From: DATEZO01 sp035255485 | GTDB taxonomy: Bacteria; Pseudomonadota; Gammaproteobacteria; Burkholderiales; Burkholderiaceae_D | Direction: 5' to 3' | Length of the DNA stretch: 64,000 bases | Assembly: GCA_035255485.1 (NCBI GenBank) | Contig: DATEZO010000062.1 | Location: forward strand, 7,154-71,153 | Shown here: piece after piece, positions 53,408 to 62,114 of the stretch | Layout of the letters: every line of letters starts with the position of its first letter | Numbering within the stretch: the stretch's first letter is position 1 | Notes under the pieces: generated by a model | Seen by the model: the letters and a program-made list of their open reading frames with translations, nothing else | The model's database searches: none | Told to the model about the DNA's origin: nothing | Position numbers and translations under genes: made by a program

Positions 53408-54241
53408 TTATGCGTCGGCGGGATGGAAGGCGGAATCCTGCTGTATGAAGGCGGGCGGGGCGGGCATGCCGGGGGAAACCGTCAATACTTCATATCCTGT
53501 TTCGGTTACCAGGATGGTATGTTCCCATTGCGCGGAAAGACTTCTGTCCTTGGTCTTGATGGTCCAGCCATCGCTCATTTCGCGGATTTCGCGCCGTCCC
53601 GCATTGATCATGGGCTCCACCGTGAAAATCATGCCGGGCAGAAGCTTGTCGAGCGTACCGGGGCGGCCGTAATGCAATACCTGCGGCTCTTCATGAAACA
53701 CCTTGCCGATGCCGTGTCCGCAAAATTCGCGCACGACGCTATAACCGGCCTTTTCCGCATACTGCTGGATTGCAAAGCCGATATCGCCAAGATACGCACC
53801 CGGCTTGATCCTGGAGATGCCGATCCACATGGATTCAAAGGTGATATCCGTCAACCGTTTGGCCAGGATGGAAGGCTCGCCGACATAAAACATGCGGCTG
53901 GTATCGCCATGGTAGCCATTCTTGATGACGGTAATATCAAGATTGACCACATCCCCGTTCTTCAACGCCTTGTCGCCTGGAATGCCGTGACATACCACAT
54001 CGTTCACGGAAGTGCAGATCGCCTTGGGGTAGGGCGTATAGCCGGGTGGACAATAATTCAAGGGTGCCGGAATCGTATCCTGCACCTGCACCATGTATTC
54101 GTGGCAAAGGCGATCCAGTTCACCCGTCGTCACACCAGGTTTCACATGGGGAGTGATAAAGTCAAGCACTTCAGCCGCCAGCTTGCCAGCTATGCGCATG
54201 CCTTTAATGTCGTCGGCGGATTTGATGGAAATGGAAGCCAT
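53408..54241 (-). CDS. map: Methionine aminopeptidase, type I
   Basis: A pita-bread-fold peptidase of 277 residues that removes the initiator methionine. Metal ligands are in NLDITVIKNGYHGDTSRMF (two Asp), GHGIGKVFHEEP (His), TVEPMI (Glu) and WEHTILVTETG (Glu). CTSVNDVVCHGIP is the family signature. ATG 54241 is preferred; a TTG at 54253 would add four residues. Neither has an obvious ribosome binding site. It is divergent from rpsB, a highly conserved arrangement. Confidence 0.96.
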   Translation of the reverse strand: MASISIKSADDIKGMRIAGKLAAEVLDFITPHVKPGVTTGELDRLCHEYMVQVQDTIPAPLNYCPPGYTPYPKAICTSVNDVVCHGIPGDKALKNGDVVNLDITVIKNGYHGDTSRMFYVGEPSILAKRLTDITFESMWIGISRIKPGAYLGDIGFAIQQYAEKAGYSVVREFCGHGIGKVFHEEPQVLHYGRPGTLDKLLPGMIFTVEPMINAGRREIREMSDGWTIKTKDRSLSAQWEHTILVTETGYEVLTVSPGMPAPPAFIQQDSAFHPADA

Positions 54242-54342
54242 AGATATGAACAAAATGCGCTGGAAAACAGCACGAATAAATCAATTAAAGTGAAATTATA
54301 GACGAGCGCGATAACATCCGCAGAACGCAAACATGGATGCCC

Positions 54343-54372
54343 TTGAAAGAGTTCCGGTATTTAGTTTATAAT
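54343..54372 (+). promoter_or_regulatory. Likely sigma-70 promoter of rpsB
   Basis: TTGAAA at 54343-54348 and a perfect TATAAT at 54367-54372 are 18 bases apart. The predicted start near 54380 would leave a leader of about 120 bases before rpsB, long enough for the S2 autoregulation known in other proteobacteria. I could not confirm a known leader fold. Confidence 0.65.
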
Positions 54373-54500
54373 TTCAGGTTGGCTTGATATGTATTTGCAA
54401 GCTGATACCTGTATGTAACTTAATCGCGAATCCGCTCGAAAAGGGTGCCCGGATCAATGGGTGGCCGAGCGTATTCCAGACCCAACCCTTGGAGAATGTC

Positions 54501-55247
54501 ATGTCCGTTACCATGCGTGAAATGCTGGAGGCCGGTGTCCACTTCGGTCACCAAACCCGCTTCTGGAACCCAAAGATGGCCCCGTTCATTTTCGGCCATC
54601 GCAACAAGATTCATATCGTCAATCTGGAAAAGACCCTGGGCATGTACCAGGAGGCAATGAAATACATTCGCCAATTGTCTTCCAATCGCGGCACCATCCT
54701 GATGGTAGGCACCAAGCGCCAGGCGCGTGACATCATGGCTGCGGAAGCACAGCGCGCCGGCATGCCTTATGTCGACCAGCGCTGGCTGGGCGGCATGCTG
54801 ACCAACTTCAAGACCATCAAGATTTCGATCAAGCGCCTGAAAGACATGGAAGCTGCGATTGCGGATGGCTCGGTCGAGAAAATGAGCAAGAAAGAAGCGC
54901 TGATGTTCCAGCGTGAAATGGAAAAATTGCAAAAGTCGATCGGCGGCATCAAGGACATGAATGGCATTCCGGATGCCATTTTCATCGTCGACGTCGGTTA
55001 TCACAAGGGTGCCATCACCGAAGCCGCCAAGCTGGGCATTCCAGTCATCGGCGTGGTCGATACCAACCACTCGCCCGAAGGCGTGACGTATGTCATTCCG
55101 GGCAACGACGATTCATCCAAGGCAATTACGCTGTATGCCCGCGGCGTCGCCGATGCCATCCTGGAAGGACGCGCCAACGCCATGAATGACGTGGTCGAAA
55201 CCATCAAGGGCGGCGATGAATTCGTTGAGGTCAGCGATCAGGTGTAA
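54501..55247 (+). CDS. rpsB: 30S ribosomal protein S2
   Basis: A ribosomal protein of 248 residues on the back of the small subunit, needed for S1 attachment. The start MSVTMREMLEAGVHFGHQTR and FIFGHRNKIHIVNLEKT are the S2 signatures; a short coiled-coil insertion lies around 105-150 (KRLKDMEAAIADGSVEKMSK). ATG 54501 has GGAG at 54491-54494. The frame stays open upstream, but that stretch is leader. It is the first gene of the rpsB-tsf-pyrH-frr series and is followed by a terminator-like stem that may lower tsf expression. Confidence 0.98.
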   Translation: MSVTMREMLEAGVHFGHQTRFWNPKMAPFIFGHRNKIHIVNLEKTLGMYQEAMKYIRQLSSNRGTILMVGTKRQARDIMAAEAQRAGMPYVDQRWLGGMLTNFKTIKISIKRLKDMEAAIADGSVEKMSKKEALMFQREMEKLQKSIGGIKDMNGIPDAIFIVDVGYHKGAITEAAKLGIPVIGVVDTNHSPEGVTYVIPGNDDSSKAITLYARGVADAILEGRANAMNDVVETIKGGDEFVEVSDQV

Positions 55248-55275
55248 GTACTGCGACTGATGCGTCGAGCTTCAG

Positions 55276-55307
55276 AAAAGGGGCAACAGCGGTTCGCCCC
55301 TTTTTTT
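55276..55307 (+). terminator. Intrinsic terminator/attenuator between rpsB and tsf
   Basis: AAAAGGGGC (55276-55284) pairs with GCCCCTTTT (55296-55304) and is followed by more T. It lies 28 bases after the rpsB stop. As tsf normally shares the rpsB transcript, partial termination is likely. Confidence 0.8.
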
Positions 55308-55363
55308 CGATCAAATGTTGATTGAGGCGTTCGATAAGAATGCCAATTGATTAGGAGAGTGAT

Positions 55364-56245
55364 ATGGCAGCAATTACTGCAGCGATGGTAGGTGAACTGC
55401 GCGCGAAAACTGACGCGCCGATGATGGAATGCAAAAAGGCGTTGACCGAGGCTGACGGCGACATGGACAAGGCAGAAGAGATTCTGCGTGTCAAACTGGG
55501 TAGCAAGGCGTCCAAAGCCGCTTCCCGTATTACCGCCGAAGGGGTTGTTGCTTCTTATATCGCAGGCGGTATCGGAGCGTTGATCGAAGTCAACTGCGAA
55601 ACGGATTTCGTGACCAGGAACGACGAATTCATCGCGTTCGCCAATACTTGCGCCAAGCTGGCTGCCGAAAATAATCCGGCTGATGTGGCTGCTTTGTCCG
55701 CACTGTCATTCAATGGCCAAACCCTTGAAGAAATCCGTGCAGCTTTGGTCGGAAAAATCGGCGAAAATATGTCGATTCGCCGTTTCAAGCGTTTCGAAAC
55801 GCCTGCGAAACTGACCTCTTACCTGCATGGCACCCGTATCGGTGTAATGGTGGAATTCGAAGGCACCGATGAGCAGGTCGGCAAGGACGTCGCCATGCAC
55901 ATCGCAGCGATGAAACCTGTATCATTGTCGGCGGATGAAGTGCCTGCCGAGATGATTGAAAAAGAGCGTTCGATTGCTTCGCAAAAGGCAGCGGAATCAG
56001 GCAAGCCTGCGGATATCGTTGCCAAGATGGTGGAAGGCACGGTACAGAAGTTCCTGAAAGAAGTTTCGCTGTTGAATCAGTCATTCGTAAAAAACGACAA
56101 GCAAACGGTTGAACAAATGTTGAAAGCCGCAAATACAAAAGTAAAGGCATTTACAATGTTTGTTGTTGGTCAAGGCATTGAAAAAAAGCAAGACGATTTT
56201 GCTGCCGAGGTTGCGGCTCAAGTTGCCGCTGCCAAGCAGGCATAA
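55364..56245 (+). CDS. tsf: Elongation factor Ts
   Basis: A protein of 293 residues that exchanges GDP for GTP on EF-Tu. The N-terminal UBA-like part has LRAKTDAPMMECKKALTEAD, and the EF-Tu-contact motif TDFVTRNDEFIAFAN is at about 81-95. The dimerisation and C-terminal modules follow. The ribosome binding site TTAGGAGAG precedes ATG 55364. It is separated from rpsB by a terminator-like stem and ends at a strong terminator, so rpsB-tsf and pyrH-frr are probably partly separate transcripts. Confidence 0.98.
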   Translation: MAAITAAMVGELRAKTDAPMMECKKALTEADGDMDKAEEILRVKLGSKASKAASRITAEGVVASYIAGGIGALIEVNCETDFVTRNDEFIAFANTCAKLAAENNPADVAALSALSFNGQTLEEIRAALVGKIGENMSIRRFKRFETPAKLTSYLHGTRIGVMVEFEGTDEQVGKDVAMHIAAMKPVSLSADEVPAEMIEKERSIASQKAAESGKPADIVAKMVEGTVQKFLKEVSLLNQSFVKNDKQTVEQMLKAANTKVKAFTMFVVGQGIEKKQDDFAAEVAAQVAAAKQA

Positions 56246-56561
56246 GCGAAAAAAGCGGGCCGAAAGGCCCGTTTTTTTAGAGTGGATGGCGCATGGATAT
56301 GCGGGTGGGATTAGAGTGTAGGGCAGGACGTGGGGAAGTGCCGTGTGGCATCTCCATCAGCAATAAGCAACGCTGCCGTGCACCCCAAGCCGGCCCATAG
56401 CGCCTATGCATGCGACACGTGCTCTGGCTATGGCGTAGTCTCCGATCAAATCTGCAGCGATTGGACCGTTCCGGTTTTAATTACAACTGATAACGGCGCA
56501 GGCGGAATCGACCGCGTGCAAGAAACTTTCAAGTAACATCCGGATAACAGGAACCCATTTC
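56246..56561. other. Spacer between tsf and pyrH
   Basis: About 315 bases. It begins with the tsf terminator. A TTGGAC at 56461-56466 with a TACAAC at 56482-56487 is a weak promoter candidate with a spacer of only 15 bases. The frame at 56330-56536 is not convincing as a gene. Confidence 0.45.
56256..56278 (+). terminator. Intrinsic terminator after tsf
   Basis: CGGGCC pairs with GGCCCG around a GAAA tetraloop (56256-56271) and is followed by seven T. It is a textbook strong terminator eleven bases after the tsf stop. Confidence 0.88.
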
Positions 56562-57278
56562 ATGACCAAACCAGCCTACAAGCGCGTTCTCCTCAAACTT
56601 TCCGGTGAGGCCTTGATGGGGGACGATGCTTACGGCATCAATCGTGCGACGATTGAGCGTATGGTGGAGGATGTCTCGGAAATTGCCAGTCTGGGTGTCG
56701 AATTGGCGATTGTCATTGGTGGCGGCAATATATTTCGCGGTGTGGCGCCCGGTGCCCAAGGCATGGACCGTGCAACTGCTGATTACATGGGCATGCTCGC
56801 GACCGTAATGAATTCGCTTGCTCTGGCCGATGCCATGCGGCAGGCCGGCATTACCGCCCGTGTGATGTCCGCCATTGCCATCGAACAGGTGGTTGAACCG
56901 TATGTTCGCCCCAAGGCGCTGCAGTATCTGGAAGAAGGCAAAATCGTGGTATTTGCAGCGGGTACCGGTAATCCTTTTTTCACCACTGATACCGCAGCGG
57001 CGCTGAGAGGTGCGGAGATTGGCGCCGAAGTTGTGCTGAAAGCGACCAAGGTGGATGGCGTGTATAGCGCCGACCCTAACAAAGACGCTGAAGCGACCCG
57101 ATATTCGAGCATCTCCTTTGATGAAGCGATCGCGAAGCATCTGCAAGTGATGGATGCAACTGCATTTGCACTGTGCCGCGACCAGAAGTTACCGATCAAG
57201 GTATTTTCCATCGTCAAGCCGGGCGCGCTGAAACGCGTGATTTTGGGCGAAGACGAAGGTACACTCGTACATGTATGA
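56562..57278 (+). CDS. pyrH: UMP kinase
   Basis: An amino-acid-kinase-fold protein of 238 residues that phosphorylates UMP to UDP and is regulated by GTP and UTP. The N-terminal KRVLLKLSGEALMGDDAYGI, the glycine loop AIVIGGGNIFRG and VFAAGTGNPFFTTDTAAALR are characteristic. KATKVDGVYSADPNKD follows in the C-terminal half. The length is standard. It follows a terminator and a 316-base spacer, so it should have its own promoter. frr lies 36 bases downstream. Confidence 0.97.
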   Translation: MTKPAYKRVLLKLSGEALMGDDAYGINRATIERMVEDVSEIASLGVELAIVIGGGNIFRGVAPGAQGMDRATADYMGMLATVMNSLALADAMRQAGITARVMSAIAIEQVVEPYVRPKALQYLEEGKIVVFAAGTGNPFFTTDTAAALRGAEIGAEVVLKATKVDGVYSADPNKDAEATRYSSISFDEAIAKHLQVMDATAFALCRDQKLPIKVFSIVKPGALKRVILGEDEGTLVHV

Positions 57279-57314
57279 ATTTGGATAATCCCCGTTGTAA
57301 AAGAGGAGAACAGT

Positions 57315-57875
57315 ATGGCCGTTGTTGAAGTAAAGAAAAACGCCGAACAAAAAATGCAAAAGTCGATCGAGACATTAAAGGCCGATCTCGCAAAGGTCCG
57401 CACCGGTCGTGCCCATACCGGAATTCTCGATCACGTCATGGTTGATTACTACGGCAATCCGACACAGATAACCCAGGTTGCAAACGTCACATTGATCGAT
57501 GCGCGCACGATTGGCGTGCAGCCGTGGGAAAAGAAAATGATTTCCGTAGTCGAGAAGGCGATCCGCGAATCCGACCTCGGCCTGAATCCATCGACTCAGG
57601 GCGACATGATTCGCGTGCCTACGCCGCCGTTGACGGAAGAACGCCGCAAGGAAATGGTAAAACTGGTCAAGGGCGAGGCGGAAGATGCAAAAATTGCGAT
57701 CCGCAATATACGTCGCGATGGCAATGAAGCGCTGAAAAAACTCCTGAAGGACAAGGCATGTTCGGAAGATGATGAGCGGCGCGCACAGGACGAGGTGCAG
57801 AAGCTGACTGACCGGTACGTGGCCGAAGTTGACAAGCTGGTTGTAGAAAAAGAGAAGGAAATCATGACGGTATAG
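57315..57875 (+). CDS. frr: Ribosome recycling factor
   Basis: A two-domain protein of 186 residues that splits post-termination ribosomes together with EF-G. The helical domain begins AEQKMQKSIETLKADLAKVR with the tip motif TGRAHTGILDHVMVDYYG; the second domain contains IDARTIGVQPWEKKMI; RVPTPPLTEERRKEMVKLVK begins the return helices. The ribosome binding site AGAGGAGAAC lies before ATG 57315. It sits between pyrH and uppS with short spacers, the standard order in proteobacteria. Confidence 0.97.
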   Translation: MAVVEVKKNAEQKMQKSIETLKADLAKVRTGRAHTGILDHVMVDYYGNPTQITQVANVTLIDARTIGVQPWEKKMISVVEKAIRESDLGLNPSTQGDMIRVPTPPLTEERRKEMVKLVKGEAEDAKIAIRNIRRDGNEALKKLLKDKACSEDDERRAQDEVQKLTDRYVAEVDKLVVEKEKEIMTV

Positions 57876-57922
57876 CCGGAACGCGCACTTCTTTTCCGCT
57901 TACTTTTGGCTATCATTCCTCC

Positions 57923-58681
57923 ATGACGCATACGAGTTCAACCCAGGCAGTTCCCAAGGTATCGGCAGTGCCGCGCCATATCGCAATGATCATGGACGGT
58001 AACGGACGATGGGCAACCAAGCGTTTTCTGCCGCGCGTAGCCGGCCATGTCAAGGGCGTGGAAACGGTTCGCAACATCGTCGAAGCCTGTGTTGAACGCG
58101 GCGTGGAATACTTGACGCTGTTCGCATTCAGTTCCGAAAACTGGCGCCGCCCCGCTGATGAAGTATCGTTATTGATGCGTCTTTTCATGACGGCGCTTGA
58201 ACGCGAAGTGGCGAAAATGCATGCCAATGACATTCGTCTTAAAGTGGTCGGTGATTTAAGCCGTTTTGACGCCAAATTGCAGCAGATGATCGCCGATGCA
58301 GAACGCAAGACGGCAAATAATACGCGCTTGACCGTAACCGTTTGCGCAAATTACGGTGGCCGCTGGGATATTGTGCAGGCAATCGGCAAAATGGTTGCCG
58401 CCCAACCTGATGCCACCGTATTTTCCGAGGAGATGCTTGCCCCCTATCTGTCAATGGCATACGCACCGGAACCAGATCTGTTTATTCGTACCGGCGGGGA
58501 GGAGCGGATTTCCAATTTCCTCTTGTGGCAGCTGGCGTATGCCGAGCTTTATTTTACCGAGACTTACTGGCCTGATTTCGATGCGGCGGCATTGGACCTG
58601 GCTATCGCGTCGTATCATCAGCGGGAGCGCCGCTTCGGGCGCACCAGCCAGCAAGTCGTCGAGCAAAAGAAGGCGTCTTGA
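57923..58681 (+). CDS. uppS: Undecaprenyl diphosphate synthase
   Basis: A cis-prenyltransferase of 252 residues that makes the C55 lipid carrier for peptidoglycan and surface glycans. The catalytic Asp25 is in IAMIMDGNGRWATKR; GVEYLTLFAFSSENWRRP is the second conserved region, and EPDLFIRTGGEERISNFLLW carries the C-terminal pyrophosphate-binding residues. The N-terminal tail of about 20 residues is normal. The stop overlaps the cdsA start by one base (TGATG), so the two are coupled. Confidence 0.97.
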   Translation: MTHTSSTQAVPKVSAVPRHIAMIMDGNGRWATKRFLPRVAGHVKGVETVRNIVEACVERGVEYLTLFAFSSENWRRPADEVSLLMRLFMTALEREVAKMHANDIRLKVVGDLSRFDAKLQQMIADAERKTANNTRLTVTVCANYGGRWDIVQAIGKMVAAQPDATVFSEEMLAPYLSMAYAPEPDLFIRTGGEERISNFLLWQLAYAELYFTETYWPDFDAAALDLAIASYHQRERRFGRTSQQVVEQKKAS

Positions 58682-59499
58682 TGTTAAAGACGCGGGTTAT
58701 CACTGCGGTAGCGCTGCTTGTCATCCTCCTGTCGATTCTGGCTTTTGACTCTTTTCCTGTTCTTGCGATCGCAGTATCGATATTTTTCGCATTGGCCGTA
58801 TGGGAGAGCCTTCGACTATTCGGCAGCAAGCAGCCATTGCCTGGCGCCGTCATGTGGAGCATCGCCTTTATCTTTATGGCATTTAAAGGGATATTTTCAC
58901 AAAACGCTCTGCTTTTTGGATTGTGTACCCTGATCTGGGCAGTACGCCTGGCACCTTCTCTGGCAATCGGCTTGCCGCCGCTTGGCAGCATTGGCAACCG
59001 CGTGCTCAATGGCATTTATGGCATCACGATTTTTGGCTGTTTTGCCGCAATACTGGTTTTGTTCAAGCATTCCGCGCTATATCTGTTTTCGGTAATGGCG
59101 GTTGTCTGGATTGCCGATATCGGCGCATATTTTACCGGCAAGGCTTTCGGCAAACACAAGCTTGCACCTGCCATTTCTCCCGGGAAATCTTGGGAAGGAG
59201 CAATCGGTGGCTGGATTTTCGTGCTTGCATTCAGTACAGCAACCATACTTTTTCCACTATCGAATGATTTATTTCCGGTCAGATTGCAAACCAAATTCGG
59301 TTGGCCGGGGTTTCTGATCGTTATGTCTTTACTGGTGGGGGCAAGCATCATCGGCGACTTGTTCGAATCTCAACTCAAGCGTCGGGCCAACATGAAAGAC
59401 AGTAGCAAACTATTGCCTGGGCATGGGGGAATACTGGATCGGATCGATGCGTTGATACCAACATTGCCCATAGCCGTTTTATTTAACTCATGGTTGTAA
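58681..59499 (+). CDS. cdsA: Phosphatidate cytidylyltransferase
   Basis: An inner-membrane protein of 272 residues with about eight hydrophobic segments. It makes CDP-diacylglycerol, the precursor of all major phospholipids. The family signature lies near the C-terminus: SIIGDLFESQLKRRANMKDS followed by SKLLPGHGGILDRIDALIPT. GKAFGKHKLAPAISPGKSWE is the second conserved loop. It begins one base inside the uppS stop and is followed by dxr. The N-terminal half is, as usual, variable. Confidence 0.96.
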   Translation: MLKTRVITAVALLVILLSILAFDSFPVLAIAVSIFFALAVWESLRLFGSKQPLPGAVMWSIAFIFMAFKGIFSQNALLFGLCTLIWAVRLAPSLAIGLPPLGSIGNRVLNGIYGITIFGCFAAILVLFKHSALYLFSVMAVVWIADIGAYFTGKAFGKHKLAPAISPGKSWEGAIGGWIFVLAFSTATILFPLSNDLFPVRLQTKFGWPGFLIVMSLLVGASIIGDLFESQLKRRANMKDSSKLLPGHGGILDRIDALIPTLPIAVLFNSWL

Positions 59500-59516
59500 A
59501 TAGCAAGGCTGCCAGT

Positions 59517-60689
59517 ATGCAAAACGTTACAATTCTTGGTGCAACTGGTTCGATTGGCGTCTCTACGCTGGATGTGCTGGCAAGACATCCGGAACGCTAT
59601 GCCATTTATGCATTGTCCGCGCTGAATCGTGTTGACGAACTGGCGATACAATGCGAAAAATTCCGCCCGCAGGTTGCTGTTGTCGGCTCCGCAGATGCGG
59701 CTCGAAAGCTCGCCGGTATTTTGACGACAAAAGGACTGACGACGCAGGTCGAATATGGTGACACGGCCTTATGCGCTATCGCCAGCGCTTCCGGGTGTGA
59801 TACGGTAATGGCGGCAATTGTCGGTGCAGCCGGCTTGGCGCCGACCATGGCAGCAGCAAAGGCAGGCAAAAAAATACTGCTTGCAAACAAGGAAGCGCTG
59901 GTCATGTCCGGCCAATTGTTCATGGATGCGATTGGCGCCAATGGTGCGACCTTGTTACCGATAGACAGCGAACATAATGCGATTTTTCAGTGCCTGCCGC
60001 CAGCCTATGAAACAACCCCGACGCGATACGGTATTGCAAAAATCCTGCTAACCGCATCCGGCGGGCCATTTCGCACAAGAGCGGTGGATACGCTGGGCGC
60101 AGTGACTCCTGAAGAAGCTGTGGCGCATCCTAATTGGGTAATGGGGCGCAAAATCTCGGTGGATTCCGCGACCATGATGAATAAGGGCCTCGAAGTGATT
60201 GAGGCGCACTGGCTGTTCGGTGCTTCCGCCAGCCAGATTGACGTCGTGATTCATCCGCAAAGCGTGATTCATTCGATGGTATCGTATGTCGATGGTTCGG
60301 TATTGGCGCAGCTCGGCAATCCCGATATGCGTACGCCGATCGCCCATGCGCTGGCATATCCGGAGCGGATCACGTCTGGCGTTGATGCAATTGACCTCGT
60401 GAAGATCGGCCGGCTGGATTTCGAAGCCCCCGATTTCGATCGTTTTCCGTGCCTGAAACTGGCGTATGATGCCTTGCATGCAGGTGGCACGGCGCCGGCC
60501 ATATTAAATGCGGCCAATGAAATTGCGGTCCAGGCTTTTCTGGATCGTCGCATCGGGTTTCGCATGATTGATCAAACCATTGCGCGCGTGATGGATAAAT
60601 TGCCCCGGGTTGCGGCAACGGATATTGAGACGTTGATGGAACAGGATCGGTGCGCGCGTGAAATCACTTACTCTCTGATCAAACAATGA
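59517..60689 (+). CDS. dxr: 1-deoxy-D-xylulose-5-phosphate reductoisomerase
   Basis: A protein of 390 residues and the second enzyme of the MEP isoprenoid pathway; it converts DXP to MEP with NADPH. The NADPH motif is ILGATGSIGVSTLDV at 6-20. The metal and substrate sites are in LLPIDSEHNAIFQCLP and LTASGGPFR. ATG 59517 is chosen because AAGG lies eight bases upstream and MQNVTILGATGSIG is a usual start; ATG 59490 would overlap cdsA. Its stop overlaps rseP (ATGATG). It supplies isoprenyl units to the UppS step encoded two genes upstream. Confidence 0.97.
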   Translation: MQNVTILGATGSIGVSTLDVLARHPERYAIYALSALNRVDELAIQCEKFRPQVAVVGSADAARKLAGILTTKGLTTQVEYGDTALCAIASASGCDTVMAAIVGAAGLAPTMAAAKAGKKILLANKEALVMSGQLFMDAIGANGATLLPIDSEHNAIFQCLPPAYETTPTRYGIAKILLTASGGPFRTRAVDTLGAVTPEEAVAHPNWVMGRKISVDSATMMNKGLEVIEAHWLFGASASQIDVVIHPQSVIHSMVSYVDGSVLAQLGNPDMRTPIAHALAYPERITSGVDAIDLVKIGRLDFEAPDFDRFPCLKLAYDALHAGGTAPAILNAANEIAVQAFLDRRIGFRMIDQTIARVMDKLPRVAATDIETLMEQDRCAREITYSLIKQ

Positions 60690-62053
60690 TGTTGCTGCAG
60701 ACTGTGATTGCCTTCATTGTCGTTCTCGGCACTCTGGTTATCGTGCATGAGCTCGGGCATTACTGGATTGCGCGCTGGTGCGGCGTCAAGGTGCTGCGCT
60801 TTTCAGTCGGCATGGGAAAGATTGTTTTTTCAAGACGAATCGGTCCGGATCAAACCGAATGGGCAATCTCGATCCTGCCATTCGGCGGCTACGTCAAGAT
60901 GCTGGATGCGCGGGAACAGGATATCAATACGATTCCGCCGCAGGATCTGCAGCGCGAATTTACCCAGCAGTCCGTGTGGCGCCGGATTGCCATCGTCGCG
61001 GCCGGGCCGATTGCCAATTTCATGCTTGCGATCGCGATTTTTACCGGACTATATATTCATGGAATTCCGGAACCCATTCCCAAGCTGCGTGCTGTTCCGG
61101 AGAAATCGGCAGCCTATCAGGCGGGCTTGCGCGGCGGCGAGTTGATTACCTCGGTTAATGGCGAACCAATCCGCATCTGGTCCGATCTGCGCTGGAAATT
61201 GATACAGCTGGCAATTGAAAAAACGCCGGCAAAACTCGACGTACAATATCCTGATCCTGCGGCTGTAGACCAGAAAATACTGGATAGCGTTACCTTGTCG
61301 CTTAACGCGCTTTCGACGCAGGATCTGGAAAGCGATTTCCTTGCGAAAGTGGGGATCGAGCTAGCGCGACCGAAAGCGGTGCTCGGCAAAATCATGGCTG
61401 ATGGCCCGGCCATGCGAGCCGGCCTGCGCGAAGGCGACGAAATCCAAAGGGTGAACGGCCTGCCGATTATCGATGGGCTGGATTTCGTCAAGCTGGTACG
61501 TGCATCTCCCTTGAAGAAGCTTGCTATCGAAGGGAGGCGAGGTGAACGGCAATTCAATCTCGTCGTCACTCCCGAATTGCAGGAACAAAACGGACAGACG
61601 GTGGGCAGAATCCGCGTCGAGGTACCGCTTGCGCCAGAAATGACAACTGTAAGCGAACCGCCATTCACGGCATTGACAAAGGGCATCCAAAAGACGTGGG
61701 ATACCAGTGCATTGACGCTCAGGATGCTCGGAAAAATGGTCATGGGTGAGGTGTCGTGGAAAAATATAACGGGGCCAATCACCATCGCAGACTATGCGGG
61801 ACAGACTGCCCGGATCGGCGTAATCAGCTATGTGAGCTTTATCGCGTTTATCAGCATCAGTCTTGGTGTCATGAATCTACTGCCGATTCCAGTGCTTGAC
61901 GGAGGGCTTTTGTTGTATTATTCGCTGGAAGTTTTGACCGGCCGCCCGATTTCCGAACGGGTTGGTGAAATCGCTCAGCGTGCTGGTCTGGGTATCCTGA
62001 TGACCTTGATGGCCGTTGCGGTCTTCAATGATATTGTTCGGCTCCTGTCTTAA
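60686..62053 (+). CDS. rseP: Site-2 protease RseP (intramembrane zinc metalloprotease)
   Basis: A protein of 455 residues with four membrane segments. The zinc motif HELGH is at 21-25 in the first segment and the LDG motif (PIPVLDGGLLLYYS) near the C-terminus. Two PDZ domains lie between, with KSAAYQAGLRGGELITSVNG and DGPAMRAGLREGDEIQRVNG as their cores. RseP cuts RseA-type anti-sigma factors to release the envelope-stress sigma factor and clears signal-peptide remnants. ATG 60686 overlaps the dxr stop. It precedes bamA by 61 bases, the usual order. Confidence 0.96.
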   Translation: MMLLQTVIAFIVVLGTLVIVHELGHYWIARWCGVKVLRFSVGMGKIVFSRRIGPDQTEWAISILPFGGYVKMLDAREQDINTIPPQDLQREFTQQSVWRRIAIVAAGPIANFMLAIAIFTGLYIHGIPEPIPKLRAVPEKSAAYQAGLRGGELITSVNGEPIRIWSDLRWKLIQLAIEKTPAKLDVQYPDPAAVDQKILDSVTLSLNALSTQDLESDFLAKVGIELARPKAVLGKIMADGPAMRAGLREGDEIQRVNGLPIIDGLDFVKLVRASPLKKLAIEGRRGERQFNLVVTPELQEQNGQTVGRIRVEVPLAPEMTTVSEPPFTALTKGIQKTWDTSALTLRMLGKMVMGEVSWKNITGPITIADYAGQTARIGVISYVSFIAFISISLGVMNLLPIPVLDGGLLLYYSLEVLTGRPISERVGEIAQRAGLGILMTLMAVAVFNDIVRLLS

Positions 62054-62114
62054 GCCGGCTCTGGTTCATCACATGGCAACCGCCTTACAAGAATAATTTA
62101 ATTATCGACAGCCA

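Noticed and set aside
56330..56536. A 68-residue frame just before pyrH
   Set aside because: GTG start without a ribosome binding site, mixed composition and no recognisable motif; more likely chance than a gene.
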